A DNA stretch of 64,000 bases from Salvator merianae (lineage: Eukaryota > Chordata > Lepidosauria > Squamata > Teiidae): contig QVOM02000042.1 in NCBI GenBank assembly GCA_003586115.2, positions 72,959,983 to 73,023,982 on the forward strand. The letters run 5' to 3'. Below are positions 1 through 12,985 of this stretch, in pieces (the first letter of the stretch is position 1; every line of letters starts with the position of its first letter). The translations under genes were made by a program, and so were the position numbers. The notes beneath the pieces are model-generated. The model made no database searches. It was not told the origin of the DNA and saw only the letters and a list, made by a program, of their open reading frames with translations.

Positions 1-575
<575 letters not shown>

Positions 576-952
576 GTGTGAATCTGTTCTGCTGAAATAA
601 GTGGGTCAAAGGGTTTTAGCTAGCTCGCACCCTGTTTTTATAGGTTGTTTTTTTTTTAAATTCCCAAATATTTACAATCTGAAAGGACTGATGGACTCAG
701 GACTTTATAAACAAATTCTTCAAATCCAAAGTTAAATTGTAACTTCTAGTAAATCTACAGGACTTATCTAACGATGTTGATTTAGCTTCTAGAACTGCTA
801 TATCAAGCTAATTATGGCTCAGATCCAGAACCACCTCACCTGACAGTAAAACTGCTTGAATTCCCTGTAACCACTGTTACACTAGGATGACACACAGTCT
901 CTCTCCAATAACAGTGACCAAACTACCTGGAGGAGGCAGCTCTGGCATTTAT
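576..952. other. No feature recognised
   Basis: AT-rich unique-looking sequence between the L1 tail and the first A-family transposon. No ORF or repeat that I can name. Confidence 0.5.
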
Positions 953-1470
953 GGGACAGTTTGCACTTGCTACTAGCAAGCATCAAGCATGCTTATTATC
1001 AAGTGCTTCCGTACTTTGCGAAGCCTGAGTGGCTGTGAATGGGCTATATCTGTTCCCAATCACTACAACTTGTGGAGCACTAATTCATGCTCCATAACCT
1101 TACCAAGAGGTGATAGTCACCCCCTCGTAAAGTACAGTTGCACCTACCTGGTAGGGAAGTGTACAGGCCAGTGCGACTCAGTGATCATGCATGCACAATC
1201 ACCTGATTTGGGCTGTCAGATGAGGCTGTGCGATGCTGGATCAGACTGTGTGATGCCAGATTGGGCCCATGCCTGATCCTTGCCATGGCAGTGGCCTTGA
1301 AGTGTCCAACTGCTGCCCTAGTGACTGGCAGGCCCATGCAGCATGCAGGTGATCAGCTAATTGCATCTGCACGATGGGACCTGCATGATCATGTATGATC
1401 AGGCCCTTGACAAGGATTGGGCATGGCTTCTGGTGCAGTTTCCAACCACACAGTGTGGACAGTGTCCCCC
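953..1470 (+). mobile_element. A-family DNA transposon, diverged copy
   Basis: It starts with a GGGACAGTTTGCACTTGC-type terminus. It contains family A blocks: GCTAGTAGCAAG-like, a TTACCAAGAGGTGATAGTCACC palindrome, and CCATGGCAGTGGC. The right end is lost in a CCCCCTCCC tract. The same blocks occur at 11,711, 47,646, 50,949, 52,132 and 55,008. Open frames here are not genes. Confidence 0.7.
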
Positions 1471-4400
1471 TCCCTCTTTCAGCTGATTAAAGTAAGGGGT
1501 GAGGCTGCCAAATTGAAACCACATTCTTGCCCCCCAAGAAGATGAAGGGAAATCCCCTCAGGGGACAGAAAGGGGTGTGGAATGTGCTGCCTTATGATGA
1601 CTAAAAGCATCTCCTTGCCTGGAAGTGGCTGGAGAGCATTTGACATAAGCACCCTGCTTGCATGGACCTCTGGATGTGCCTTCAAATGAGAAGGTGTATT
1701 CAGAGTCCTTTGTTCTGCCTGTCTTCTGAGGTAATTTTCACCTCAGGTGGATACTTCCCCTTCTCCAGAACTGAAAAAGGGCAGAATAATCAAGGGGTTT
1801 AGCCAGGGCTGCCACTGCTATTTCAACGGCAAATCTAGAGCAAAGAGATTCCACTGATGCCTCCAAACTGGATGTCTTTTTATACCCACCATACCCGTTC
1901 AGTTTTGGGCTCTCTTCAGTTTATTAGCTTTGATCCTTACAGCTCCTTTTGGCTCAGGAACAGCTTCCCTGAAGAAACAGTTTCCAAACATGTGTCAACC
2001 AGTGTACTGAAATCCTTGACTAGACACCCTTCTCCAAATTCCTCCTCAATCTGAAGTTAATGGGAAAGGTTTCTTTATTTTTCAGTAAACAAAGGCTCAT
2101 GACAATTTCTGCTACATTATCAGCACAGTGGTGCCCTTTTTTCTGGCACAAAGGACTACAGGTGTTTGCTATGCATATGGATAGACTTTGTTCCTTGATT
2201 AGAACTATATAAGTTGCATGAGTTAGTCATAGGCTGCATCCAGACTAGGAAAAAAAAAAACCCTACTCACTGAGGTCCTGAGGTGTGTGGTATTGGCTCT
2301 CTTGTGCTGCCTTCAGGCCTGCATCCCAACCCTGAGCAGTGGCAAGTGCTTCTGGAGGCATTCTTCGCACAGTGTGGGAAAAACGACTCAGAGATGGCTT
2401 GTCACCCTTGGGTTTCTGCACCACCACTGTGTCAATGGATGGCAGAGATGTGGGCAGCTTACCCAGCATACTCTCCACACAGCATTCCCAAGCAAAGTCC
2501 AGAAAATGGCCAACTTCTACAGTCATCTCCTGTGTTTTTCTTAATGGGACTGGACAGAAACTTCAAAGCCAGAGATTTTTTGTCCCTGGCTTCAATATGT
2601 GCAAGGCTGAGAAGTGTGGGATGTGGATGCCATGCCTCCTACCTCTAGGCCCAGAGCAAGTGTTTTTTTCTGCTGCCATTAAGAATCAACCAGAGGCAGA
2701 GCTGGTCAGAGACGGAAGCACTTCTTATGACTGTCACCTTTAATGTAGCAGATATCTTTCCCTTCAAAACATCCATTCCGACTTACTCATTTTGTGCAAA
2801 GCTCACACCAGCATTACAGCATGGTCTACTAACATTGTTGAGATTTGTGGAAAGTGGGTGTGACATCCCCACTGGCACACATGTACTGCCCACAAAGCTC
2901 ATTGAGGTTTGCATGACCTTCCAACAAACCCCTAATTTAGCACATCCCTGATAGGTGCAGCAGGATTTCACAGGATATTGTTGTGGGTTTTGCACTGAAA
3001 GAAGGTTTGAAGGGCACTAAATTGTTATCAGCCCTCAAAGATCACGTGCAAAGTTTATAAGTATCAGGAGGCCACATTCCAGAAGACATGATCTGTGCTG
3101 ACAGGAAAGGCCTGTGGTGCCAAAACCTAAATGATGTCCTTGGAACCTATAGACCAGTCCTTACCACTGATCCTTCAATCATCCATTGATTGAATAGTAT
3201 TTGCTTGAATAGCTGTGCTAAAAAATTCTGAAAAGTGAAGAGGAGCAAAATATCCTAGAAAATCAGCACTTAGAAAGAAGGTCCAAAGAAAAAACATAGC
3301 TGGACACTGCACCATAACAGCTAGGACATTATTTTCCCTCTTGCTCTATGATACTTCATTAAATTCCTGCAGGCCTCCAAGGAAACAGCGGATTTAAGTG
3401 GATGGCAATCGGAGTCTGATTTATTTTTTTTTCCAACTAAGAGCCAAATTGCACCCCTGAGAGCCTCACTTGGAGAGGAGGCAAACCACGCAAGCACATG
3501 CTAAAAGCGGCTGGTGTCTGTGGGCGTCTTGGTAAAGAGACGGAAACGGAGTTGGCAGGTGTCCATCTTTTGCACAGACTGCCTGGATGGGTTTGCAGTA
3601 GCTGAGAAGTTTAAAGGCGACCACGGCAAAAGGCACCTTTCTCTCACTTACTCTCTTTCTCTCTGTTGCATAAGAAAACATGACAATATTTCAGTCTAGC
3701 AACCGTACAGTGTTCTGCAGGGAAGCTAGGGAAAGTAGCACATGCACAAGGCGCCCCCTGCTGCATAAAAAAAGCCCTGCATGGTCCTGAATCAAACCCT
3801 TTCTAACGGTCCTCATCCATTCTGTTTGGCTGATTCATCAGCAATGCATTCCAGTTATGGATCTTGCGGGGCAGGGAGAAGGAATTGGCAGCTGGCAGGT
3901 TAGAGCTAGCCCCTCAAACCACTTTCAAGAGCCCACTAGCCTCTTGCTGCATGTTCTGCCCTTTGTCAAGTCTGTCATCTCCTTCACTATTAGTCAACTG
4001 TTTCCTGAACAACTGGTATAAAGAAGGAGGCAAGAAATCGTGGTGAGTGCAGAAAAACCTCCCTTCTGCTCTCTCCCTACACTGCTCAGCTGTTAAAAAA
4101 TATGTAAGCAGTACGGAGGCAGCAGCTGCATTTTTTTCTGCAAGCCCTGGAAGAGGTTCCCTTGCTAAGTGCAGAGAGTAAGGTGATGAGCTGAGGATCC
4201 AGACAGAGGTCACCCTCGGCCTGCAATCAGAAATCTTCCCTTTCTTGCAGCACAAAGATGAAGTGCAGAGGCAAGCAGGCAAAAAGGAGGATGCAAAGGC
4301 AGTGCTTGCAATAGGCTCTCTAGGGGCCAAAGTGGCTATTTCTTGTTACTTGAGTGTGCACATAAGGGTGCAGGAGGGATCCTGTCCAGTGTCATCCAGC

Positions 4401-4540
4401 CTATTTTGACATTATAGAATCATGTGGGCCCTGGGGGGGAACGGGGGATGGCCACTAGCAGATGTACTTTTCCCCACAATCCTTTAAAAACCGTAATAAA
4501 GATGCTGAAATGAATTTAGCAAACAGAGGAACACATACAT
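1471..4540. other. No gene recognised
   Basis: Mixed unique sequence. ORFs near 2,263-2,743 lie on both strands over the same bases and have no recognisable domain. At 3,914-4,330 (-) there is a 138-codon frame without known motifs. A lone GGCTGCATCCAGAC terminus at 2,232 resembles the G-family end but has no partner. Confidence 0.5.
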
Positions 4541-4564
4541 TCACACACACACACACACACACAC
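4541..4564 (+). repeat. (CA)n microsatellite
   Basis: Perfect CA dinucleotide run of about 12 units. No gene nearby. Confidence 0.9.
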
Positions 4565-5559
4565 CCCTCTGTGATTCAAGTGTAATCCAGTATTTTACTG
4601 GGGAAAAAAATTCTGGCTATAAGCATCCTTGTGGTGCAGGTGCTTTATGAATGCCATGATTTCCTTTTGTATAGAGGATAAAAGATTTCCGTATTGTTTC
4701 AAAATAATCTTTTGAAATTCTTTGATTTTCAGACTCTCTACCTCTCTTGGTTTTTGCCTTTCTTTCCAGTGCTGCTAATTGCCAATAGTTCTGCCATCAC
4801 ATGAAGACTGAGGCACAACTCCTATGCTTTAGCAGTTGCGAAAGATTTTATTCTGGGGGCTGACGATATGTATTAAGAAGTCAGGCGTCTGTTTACTTGC
4901 CATGGCTTCCCCTTCCACTCAGCAAAGATGTAAAGATGCTGATCATTCAAGGGGACTGGAAAAACACACGGTTTTAAATGTGGCGCTTTTTGTACGCAAG
5001 GCCATGAAAATCAGAGATGACCACCAAATCACACAGGTGATATTTAGGGGACAGTTGTTTTAATAACTTGTTTATCTAGTTTCAATTTCAATTTAATTTT
5101 ATGGATGTTATTGTTTGGTGACTTTGTGATATGGTCAAAAGACTAATCAGTATAAATAAATTTCAGTTTCAAGGTTGTGGATTTGTCCTTTTTAGGTGCT
5201 TGAGCAGGAATAAGCAACATCGATTTGCCTCACCTTTCTTTCTGGGGATCAGCCTGGATTAGGTCAGAGACTGAGGGCGCCATTCAGTCACCATTCAGTC
5301 CAATGCCCCATGTGCTAGCAAGTATTGAATGGTACCACTGCTTTGATATTAAACCATTCCTCACTGTCACTGGAAGACACTGAACGCCCTCATAATGCTT
5401 CTATTTATCCATGTTGTGGGTGGGGTTGAGAATAACCTTCTAACTTACAAGTCAACTACTTAATGCCATAGACATTTTGAACATTGAGTTTCCTACACCT
5501 GTATTTGGTATACAAATCCATCTTTACTTCCAGCACTTTCCCATTAGACTCTTAAGGCT
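4565..5559. other. No gene recognised
   Basis: AT-rich unique sequence. A stretch ending near 5,165 (TATAAATAAA) could be an old LINE tail, but I cannot assign it. Confidence 0.4.
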
Positions 5560-5985
5560 TTCTGCACGGGCTCCAGGAGCAGTATAGGAAAGGTACTCTA
5601 GTGTAGGATAATGGAGGTCCCAAACCCTTCTAGTATGCTTTATCTGCATAGGATGGAGAGTAGATCAGGCTAGGGTGCTCAAAATTGTGCCCTTAATGTT
5701 GAGATCTACCAGTGTACTAGCGGGTGGTATACTGGACCATAGAGGCATGTGGACTGTATGTCTTCATGGTCCAGGAACATGGGGGACTCATTTCAGCAGC
5801 ACAACAAGGCACGTTGGTAAAATGCATCCCCCAGGAGCTCCAGTGACCAGAAACTTCCATTCCTGGCCTTCAGATCATTCTGAGGCCCCTGTACTAGCTC
5901 TGAAGGTGGCATGAACTGCGTTGCCAGTGTGGGGCCCGGCACATAACAGGTCATTCCAATGAGGACAGTCTTGTTCTGCACCAGG
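5560..5985 (+). mobile_element. E-family DNA transposon, diverged
   Basis: It begins near CTTTCTGCACGGGCTCC and shares colinear blocks with the copy at 46,053-46,523. These are a GGTATACTGGACCATAGAGGC-like block, GACTCATTTCAGCAGCACAACAA, CCCAGGAGCTC and a TCATTCCAAT...ACAGTCTTGTTCTG end. Borders are approximate and no clear TSD is visible. Confidence 0.6.
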
Positions 5986-6834
5986 AGCAATCTGGCTCAC
6001 TCTGTAATGGAGTAAGCTAGGTAAGCGTGAAAAGGGTATTAGAGGTAGCACATTGATAAGTGTAGAGATAAAAGTATATGCATTACTAGTAAACCTCTCT
6101 TTTATATCTGAAACACATTCCAGTCCTATAAGGCAGTTGAATGAGGTGACACTAAGGCTTCTTGCCGCACTGCTGCTGTCATGTTGTATCAATTCATAAG
6201 CTTCTACAGGGATCAAGGATGCACTAGACTTAGGTAAGTTCTGCATGTGTGCCATAGATGTGTACTGTGGAAAGTGGTCCGGGTCTGGCTTGTGAGGGAG
6301 AGTACTTTAAAGTGGTCATCTGCTAGAATGTTCCTGAGTATGGTTTCTACACCCAGGAGTAGGCCAGGAGTGGGGCCATGAGGCCACTGAGTTCCATGCC
6401 AATGTGTGCCCTCATATGGCTTGCATTGGTTTACAGACCCAGCAGCCTGGGCACACATCTGGCATGGTCCAGATGGACAATGTGAATGTTGCCTTAGGCT
6501 CCTTGTTATATTTAATATAGACATCTCTTAGTGATGCTGTGGTTTTGTACTCATAGACCACTGTGAAGTGCAAAATGATATTATGTGAATAATTGCAACC
6601 TACAGAAAATGGGAGGCTTGGGAAAGAGCAAAGATCCAGTCTACCAACAGAACTCAAAGGTAATGCACAGAGGAGACCCAGGCTGCCTCAGGATGGCAAG
6701 AGGCAATCCAGGATCTAAATAAGATTCTATGAGTACCCTGCCAGGCATGAGTAGCAACTTCCTGCTTACCTTTGTGTCTGGAGAGCAGCTTTTGCAATCA
6801 AGCCAGTTGGTGCTATTGGAAGCCAGCTAAGCTT
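5986..6834. other. No gene recognised
   Basis: Frames of 80 to 126 codons on the minus strand overlap each other and have no recognisable domain. Confidence 0.4.
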
Positions 6835-6869
6835 CCTCACTCACTCACTCACTCACTCACTCACTCACT
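6835..6869 (+). repeat. (TCAC)n microsatellite
   Basis: About eight TCAC units in a row. Confidence 0.92.
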
Positions 6870-7316
6870 TTATTTCTTTCTTTCATTGTTTCTCATGTGC
6901 TTGGCTGGCTTCCGGTAGCCCCATTTGGGCTGATTGTGAAAGCTGCTCACCAGATGTGAAGGTAAGCCTTGGATATATCTGACACTCCAGATAGAGTGCT
7001 GAGATATCCTGGCATATATCTTACATCTGGAGGCAGTTCCAGTCAACGAATTGTGATGCATAGGGGAAGTCCCGTCTACCAGTGCAAGTTCGTGTTACCT
7101 TAGAGGCCAGCTGGTATGTTTCAGTCCCAACAAGTTTTTCCAGCTATCTCCTCTGGCTCTGTTCTTCATTCTATTAAGTTTCATTTTTTTTTCTTTTGTC
7201 TAGTTAAGAATATAAAGAGAACATGAAAATAGATGTGTTTTGCAATTTTCCCCTTTCTATGCATAAGAATCTAATTTGCCTCGGTACTATAGTGTGAACA
7301 GTTTCAGATGACCTTT
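6870..7316. other. No feature recognised
   Basis: Unique-looking sequence with no supportable gene. Confidence 0.4.
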
Positions 7317-7640
7317 ATTTATTTACTTGTTTGTTTGTTTATATTTCTATCCCACCCTTTACCAGAAAGTCTCAGGGCAGGTTACAACAATAAAAAACAG
7401 AAAGTAAAAGACACATATTAGTAGCAGTAGCAGTGCCTGAAAGTATGGAGGGAAAGCTATTCCTTTGCCAAAGGCAAACATACATAGGCACGTCTTCACT
7501 GCTCTCCTAGGATGTAAAACGAAGATGCCTGATGCACCTCATAGGGGACAGTGTTCCATAGTCTGGGGGCCACCACTGAAAAGGCACTATGCTGGATGTG
7601 CACCCCTCTAGCTACTAAAGGTGTTGGTACAACCAGAGAG
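7317..7640 (-). mobile_element. L2-type LINE 3' end
   Basis: On the plus strand it begins ATTTATTTACTTGTTTG and TATTTCTATCCCACCC, the reverse of an L2-like tail. It continues with CCAAAGGCAAACATACATAGGCACGTCTTCACT and GATGCCTGATGCACCTCATAGG. The same order of blocks occurs at 40,235-40,470, where it joins clear reverse-transcriptase coding sequence, so this is the same LINE family truncated earlier. Confidence 0.75.
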
Positions 7641-8180
7641 TTACCTATCCTTGGTCCTTACCAGTTATTTCATGGACAGTGAAGCCTGCAAACAACAAAT
7701 TAATGATAGACAAATACTTAATTATATTTGGCTGTTCTGTGCCTAGACAATATGTATGTTGAACTAAGAACTTCCTGGCAATGGCCATTCAGATAGTCTG
7801 ATGGGTTTCATTAACATCTGGAGGTATTTAGCCAACTTAGGCTTCTTCTACAGAGCTCTGCGTGGGGGTCCACTCTTGGTCCAGAGCAGGGCCCTGGAAC
7901 AGGAAGGTGTGTCATTCACATGGTCCCTGCACCACAGGCTTTACAAACTGTGAGGGCAGGAAACAAAAGTTCCCTGGCATTGCTAGTTCCATCCAGGGCT
8001 GTGAAGCAAAACAGTAGGAATAGCCCTAGGAGTCGGCCATTTTCAATGCTTTATGTCATGGTAAGTTTGGAAGATTAGTAGGTTGGTTCTGTAGCCACCA
8101 CCTCTCTGCATGGCAGCCACAGGAGTGCATCAGGACTGCATTCTCTTTGCACCGTGATTTTTCTTGTTCTGCAAAAAGAG
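7641..8180. other. No feature recognised
   Basis: No ORF or repeat that I can support. Confidence 0.4.
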
Positions 8181-8218
8181 GACAGATAGATAGATAGCTG
8201 GATAGATAGACAGACAGA
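8181..8218 (+). repeat. (GATA)n/(GACA)n microsatellite, imperfect
   Basis: Interrupted GATA and GACA units. Confidence 0.85.
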
Positions 8219-10369
8219 ACAGTGTTGTTCCAGGAGCCCTCTGTATATTTGGGTCTTCCTCACCTTTGTTATAAACACTGCTAAAAAAAAGTGGGGAGAA
8301 GTCAAATTCTCCCCGGATACCTTTGGTCTACTTTGCTTAGCATGCCCTGCTTCCCCAAACCTTGAGCAACTCCTCAGTCTGCCCATTTCTTAAGCAAGCC
8401 CTATTATGCCATCAGATCTCAGACACCATCTCCTCTCAGGGGGATTGTGTCAGAGAGACAAAACTCAGGGCTGTGGAATGTATGTCAAGCACAGCAGCAA
8501 TCAGCTCCCTCTAGGCCCATCACTGTAGATCTTGGTTTTCGTAGCTTGTGAAATAAGTAGCCTCTTCTAAAGATCTGGGACAAAGATCTTTGAAAGATCT
8601 GGGGCTACCCCCTGCTCTGCAGATGTTGAGAAGACATACTCAGGAAAAGATATCTATTGTCAGGCCATCAATTGTACAAAAGGCAAAAGTGGTGTGATAA
8701 AAGCAGTGTTCCCCAGCAGCAGGAAGTGGAAGACACTTATCAGGGTCTAATGTTAGTCCCCCGTCACAGCAGACACAGTGAAATCCAGGAGATGCCTGGT
8801 GGCCAGTAAGCTAGGTTCCTAGCAATCCAACCACAGTCTGCTGCCCATTTCAAGTGGCAATGGTGTAGTGAGACAGCACTGCCCACTCTGATGAGAGGCA
8901 GGCAGACAGTAAAGTAGCTCTTTTGGACAAATGTGTATTTAGTTAAATATTCGAAACTGAGCTACTTGTGCAATGAACACCTTCGGTAGCAAATTACTAG
9001 TGAAAGGTAGTTTGTGATGCCTTTTGTACCCTTGACTTTTTTAAATGATGGTGTGACAATGGCATGAGCTTCTTTAAGCAGTGTTCATTCTATTTTCCCA
9101 TAAGGTCTGGGAAATTGTGTTCTTCCAAAGCATTCTGGACAAACAGCAGCTGCCACCGGAAGCACTTTTTATGTGGATTGTCAACTACTTTCTGTATTTG
9201 AATACCTTAAAAACAGAATTTTCTATAGAAATAAAATGGCAGCTGATAGGAATCATCTTTGGGAACTTCTCCTTTGCTACCATTACCGGCAGGAGTTCTG
9301 CCCTCTCACCAAAAGAAAGGAAGGAAGAAATTACAATGAACGAAAGTAAAGACAATTACACAAATCATTAAATTTGTATTACAGTGGGTACTACCTTCAA
9401 GGACATTTTCATATCCAAGCCCTTTCAAAATGAATGGGAGCTTTTAAGCACTGGCTTGCATTCATTCCAGTGGTTTTTTTCAGAACAACTTCGTGTAGGA
9501 CTGTGCTCAATAAGGATTTTATGGTATGACTATAACCAAGCCACAAGAGGTAGACACAGTAATATGGTCTGCTGGCATGCCATTAATAAATTGCAGCATA
9601 AAACATGGTCTTCAAAATATATAGTTCTTCAAAAATCTGGGAAAGCACATTTTCTCCTATAGATAGCATAAATGCCATATTTTTGTTTCCTCACATATTA
9701 TTTCCTGAAAACAAAGCATGCAGAAACAAACAAATAAAAAGTGCACAGTGGCAGATGTTGATTTAAATCTAAGTTCTGTGGGCTTTCCACACTTGCCATT
9801 AGTGCAGAACAAGAAGAAGTCTATGAACCTCCCTTCTGATTGGTGGTCCAGTTTAAGGGAGGGCCCTCTCCCTCCTAGGATGGAGTGTTGACTGGGTTAG
9901 GGCACCTTGGGTCATTTCCACACTCACCTTGCTTGGAGCAGTTTAATTATTCTGCTCCAGCCTCTTCCAGACCAAGCACAGCTGGTTCTGTCCCCATCAT
10001 GAGAGTGGGAGTGCTGTCCATTCCTGGATCAACAAAGGCAGCAATGCAGAGGTGCCATATCTGTTCTGGTCTACAAAATGGACTCCCCACCCAAGGCACC
10101 ACCCATCCCTGCCCTATCACTCATACACTGTGTACGGTGCAGAAACATGGGGTTGAACGGAATAGTCTTTGAAAGCAGTGTGTTTATCTCCATGTCAGGG
10201 TTTCAGAAATGATCTTCAGAAACTTGCATAAGTTTCGGAGATGGGCTTGCAGCATTTTCCTAGTTCTGGACCAAATGAGAAAGCATCAAAGCTGGACCAA
10301 AACAAGATTTTTTAGGACGGTTGTAGACATCTTCACACAGGTCTATAGCTAATCCAGATTAGGAACCTC
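8219..10369. other. No gene recognised; possible old E-like element at about 9,781-10,170
   Basis: A 96-codon frame at 9,081-9,371 (+) and a 92-codon frame at 9,384-9,662 (+) have no motif I recognise and no splice or promoter context. At 9,781 a GGGCTTTCCACACTTGCC terminus and a CTCACCTTGCTTGGAGCAG block suggest an old member of the E-like transposon group. The right border is not seen. Confidence 0.35.
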
Positions 10370-10620
10370 TTGGGAATGTTATGGGCTGGAACAGCACTAG
10401 TCCCATGTGGACGAAGTGTACTAGGCAGCCATTTGGTCCAGCCTACTGACCAATTGTGGAAACGGTCTTGATTTTGAGGATCTAGGTGGTGATTTACCAG
10501 ACCATGGAGGCATGTGGATGGTGTACCTCTGTGATCTAGTATACCATGGTGTGCCATCAAAATGCCCCCCCCCCCAGGAGCTACAAAGGCCAGGAAATTT
10601 TGTTCTGGTCTAAGTAATGT
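10370..10620 (+). mobile_element. E-family DNA transposon fragment
   Basis: It shares the TTTACCAGACCATGGAGGC and GATCTAGTATACCATGG blocks with the 46,053 copy. A poly-C run (10,564-10,575) precedes the CAGGAGCTAC block. Termini are not resolved. Confidence 0.55.
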
Positions 10621-11544
10621 CTGAGCGGTCAGCCAGCTAACTCCAGTTTGTATAAAACTGGTACCCTCAAGATTATTCAGATTACATTTCCCATCAACCC
10701 TGACTGTGCTGCCTAAGGCTAATGTAAGTTGTAGACCATTTCCTGTATACAATCTGACTGCCATATATTATCACCTTCTTACCCTTTTATCATACCAGCA
10801 ATCTCTTGGATAACATGGAATTACTTGTGCAACCTGATACAAGTGGAAAATGGTGCAACAGAGGGGTGACCAGAGGGTGTTTCCACCACACACAGTTGTA
10901 CACATTGTGCCCAGCATCTGTCTTGGGGATCTAAGGAAGTATCGTTTTGAGAGAGCAGGATAAGGAGCTCTCAGGGCAGCTTTATGACATTGAGCACGAT
11001 GGAGATGCTGTGTGCTGCTGCAGAGTATCTCTTCCTGTGGACAGTCTTGCCTGTTCTAGTAGACATAATGGAGAAGCAAAAGGAAGCTATCTGGAACATA
11101 AATGTTATAACCAACACTACAATCTGGTTTCAAAAAATAAGCTCATTAGGCAAAGGTTTTTGTTGAGTAGCTTTTTACAAACAACCCAGTAGATTGGGTT
11201 GTTTCAGCGGTAGGAGAAAGCTGAAAATGCAGGTTTTAGAAAGGATGGAAGGTGGCATTACAAGACTGATGCTCGGGGGTGGGGTTTGCAGGTGGTCAAT
11301 CTTTTGTTATTCAAAGGCAAGCAGTATATTTGAAATGGGGGAGAATGAGACAAAAAATGTTTAGAAGCAATGTAAATATCCAATTCAATAAAAAAACAAC
11401 ACAATAATTCAGGAGTGGTTTGATTAACAAATTCAAATTTATGAATTCATTCATTCTAGGTAGCCATTGTGCCAACTCTTCCTAGGATGTTGTGTTATAG
11501 ATTTTTTTCCTAAACACATGCATTCATGTACTATGTGTTCTTTA
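10621..11544. other. No gene recognised
   Basis: Two overlapping frames (10,947-11,192) lack a known domain. AT-rich toward 11,450. Confidence 0.4.
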
Positions 11545-12145
11545 GGGAGTGTTTGTAGCTCAGATGTAAAGCAAACTGCTTGGAATGCAGAGATTTGCCA
11601 GTTCAGTCCCCAACCTCTCCCTGTAAGCAGGCAATGACAAACCACTTCTGTATCTTTGCCAAGAAATCTTCAAAGAGGTGTACATGGAGGTGCTTATACA
11701 GTCAACCAGGGGCATAATTATCTCATTCTAAGGTGGCATTGGTCATGCAACACGGACACCACCTGCACTGTGTGGCCGTAGTCTGCGCTATGAGCAGACT
11801 ACCAGCATTGTGGTGCTAATGCTGGTAGCCTTGCTCGATGTTTACCATGACATTGATTGGTAAGCATCTGGCCACTGCCATGGCAACCTCCAGCAGTATG
11901 CAGGCATGTTTGGGTGATTGCACAGGCCCAGATGCTGTGTGCAGCGTGGCAACCACGGCAAGTGCAAATGCTCTTTACCGGGAGCTGACTATCAGCTCCC
12001 AGTAAAGCTGTGAAGCACTAATTTGTGCTCTACAACTAGGAGAGATTGGGAGCAGTGTTATGCTGCTCCTGGCCGCTCAGACCTCCACAAAGTGCGAACA
12101 GGCCCCAGGAGTCAGCCACGACTCAGTGGTACCCAACAACAACCT
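11545..12145 (+). mobile_element. tRNA-derived SINE, split by an A-family transposon
   Basis: The head contains a tRNA-like A box (TAGCTCAGATG) and B box (AGTTCAGTCCC). The body block CAATGACAAACCACTTCTGTAT and the tail ACTCAGTGGTACCCAACAAC follow. It is interrupted after GTCAACCAGG (11,710) by a transposon and resumes at 12,107 with AGGAGTCAGCC. Other copies (59,909; 43,521; 39,992) show the joined sequence GTCAACCAGGAGT, so the split is clear. Confidence 0.85.
11711..12106 (+). mobile_element. A-family DNA transposon inside SINE, 3-bp TSD AGG
   Basis: The left host sequence ends AGG (11,708-11,710) and the right resumes AGG (12,107-12,109), matching the uninterrupted SINE. The element ends GAACAGGCCCC. 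The left terminus is shortened (GGCATAATTATC). Inside is the family palindrome GGGAGCTGACTATCAGCTCCC. Confidence 0.85.
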
Positions 12146-12537
12146 TGTGTTCTTTTCATTCTAGGATCTTTGAAGCATAGGTTTGGTTTAACAGACATAT
12201 AACAGACGAAAAATAAAGAGTCAGGGAAATGACCAGCTTCAGAGTGCAAGGCATTTTTACTAAGAATAAAATAATGAAGAAGGAATTTATTAAAGGGAGG
12301 ACAATTTTTAAAATCTAATAATAAGTTTGACTGCTTATGGGATAGTTCCTAACTATCTATAAAGAGTGAAATCAAGGCAAATGTAACAAGGCAATACAAC
12401 AAATTGTTGGCAATACAACAAATTTTCTGAAGTGTAGAGATCAAGGAAAAGAAATAGCTAAAAGACTGAGATTGGCAGAGGAAGGAGAAATGAAGAGAGG
12501 TTGTACTTTAGCTACATTTCCTCTAGAAGGCTATTAT
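12146..12537. other. No feature recognised
   Basis: A-rich unique sequence without supportable gene. Confidence 0.4.
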
Positions 12538-12985
12538 GAGCCTTTTCACACTTTAAGCTAGTGTGCATCATGGATGCTCACTAGCAAAGCATCTCTGTAC
12601 TTTGCAAGGCCCATGTGACCGGGAACAGCCTACAGCTGTTCCTGATCACAGCTAGCTGTGGAGCACAATTTAGCTTGACTGGGAGGAGTTATTGTACTCC
12701 CTCTCAAGTGCATTTGCACCCACTTCTGGGAGTAAATGCATGGCTGCATGATGTGTTGTCGCCATGCCAGTGTGCACCGCGGTGCTGCCGGTCACCATGG
12801 CAATGGCTGGAAGCTTCCCAGTTGCTGTCATGGTGAAGATCGGGAGCAGGATACCAGCATTCACAGTGCAAATGCTGGTATCCTGCTGATATTCAAGACT
12901 AGGGTCCTGCAGTGTGGATGGTGTTTGCACTGCATGGTCCATTCCACATTAGAATGGGATAATTACCTTTGGTTTGGCAGGCAAA
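12538..12985 (+). mobile_element. A-family DNA transposon
   Basis: It begins GAGCCTTTTCACACTTTAAGC, with blocks CTAGCAAAGC, CACCATGGCAATGGCTGG and GGTATCCTGCTGATATTC, then CTGCAGTGTGGATGG...ATTCCACATTAGAATGGGATAATTA. The right terminus is diverged. Overlapping frames on both strands are transposon shadows. Confidence 0.75.

Noticed and set aside
2232..2262. G-family foldback starting at GGCTGCATCCAGAC
   Set aside because: Only one terminus is seen; no inverted partner within reach.
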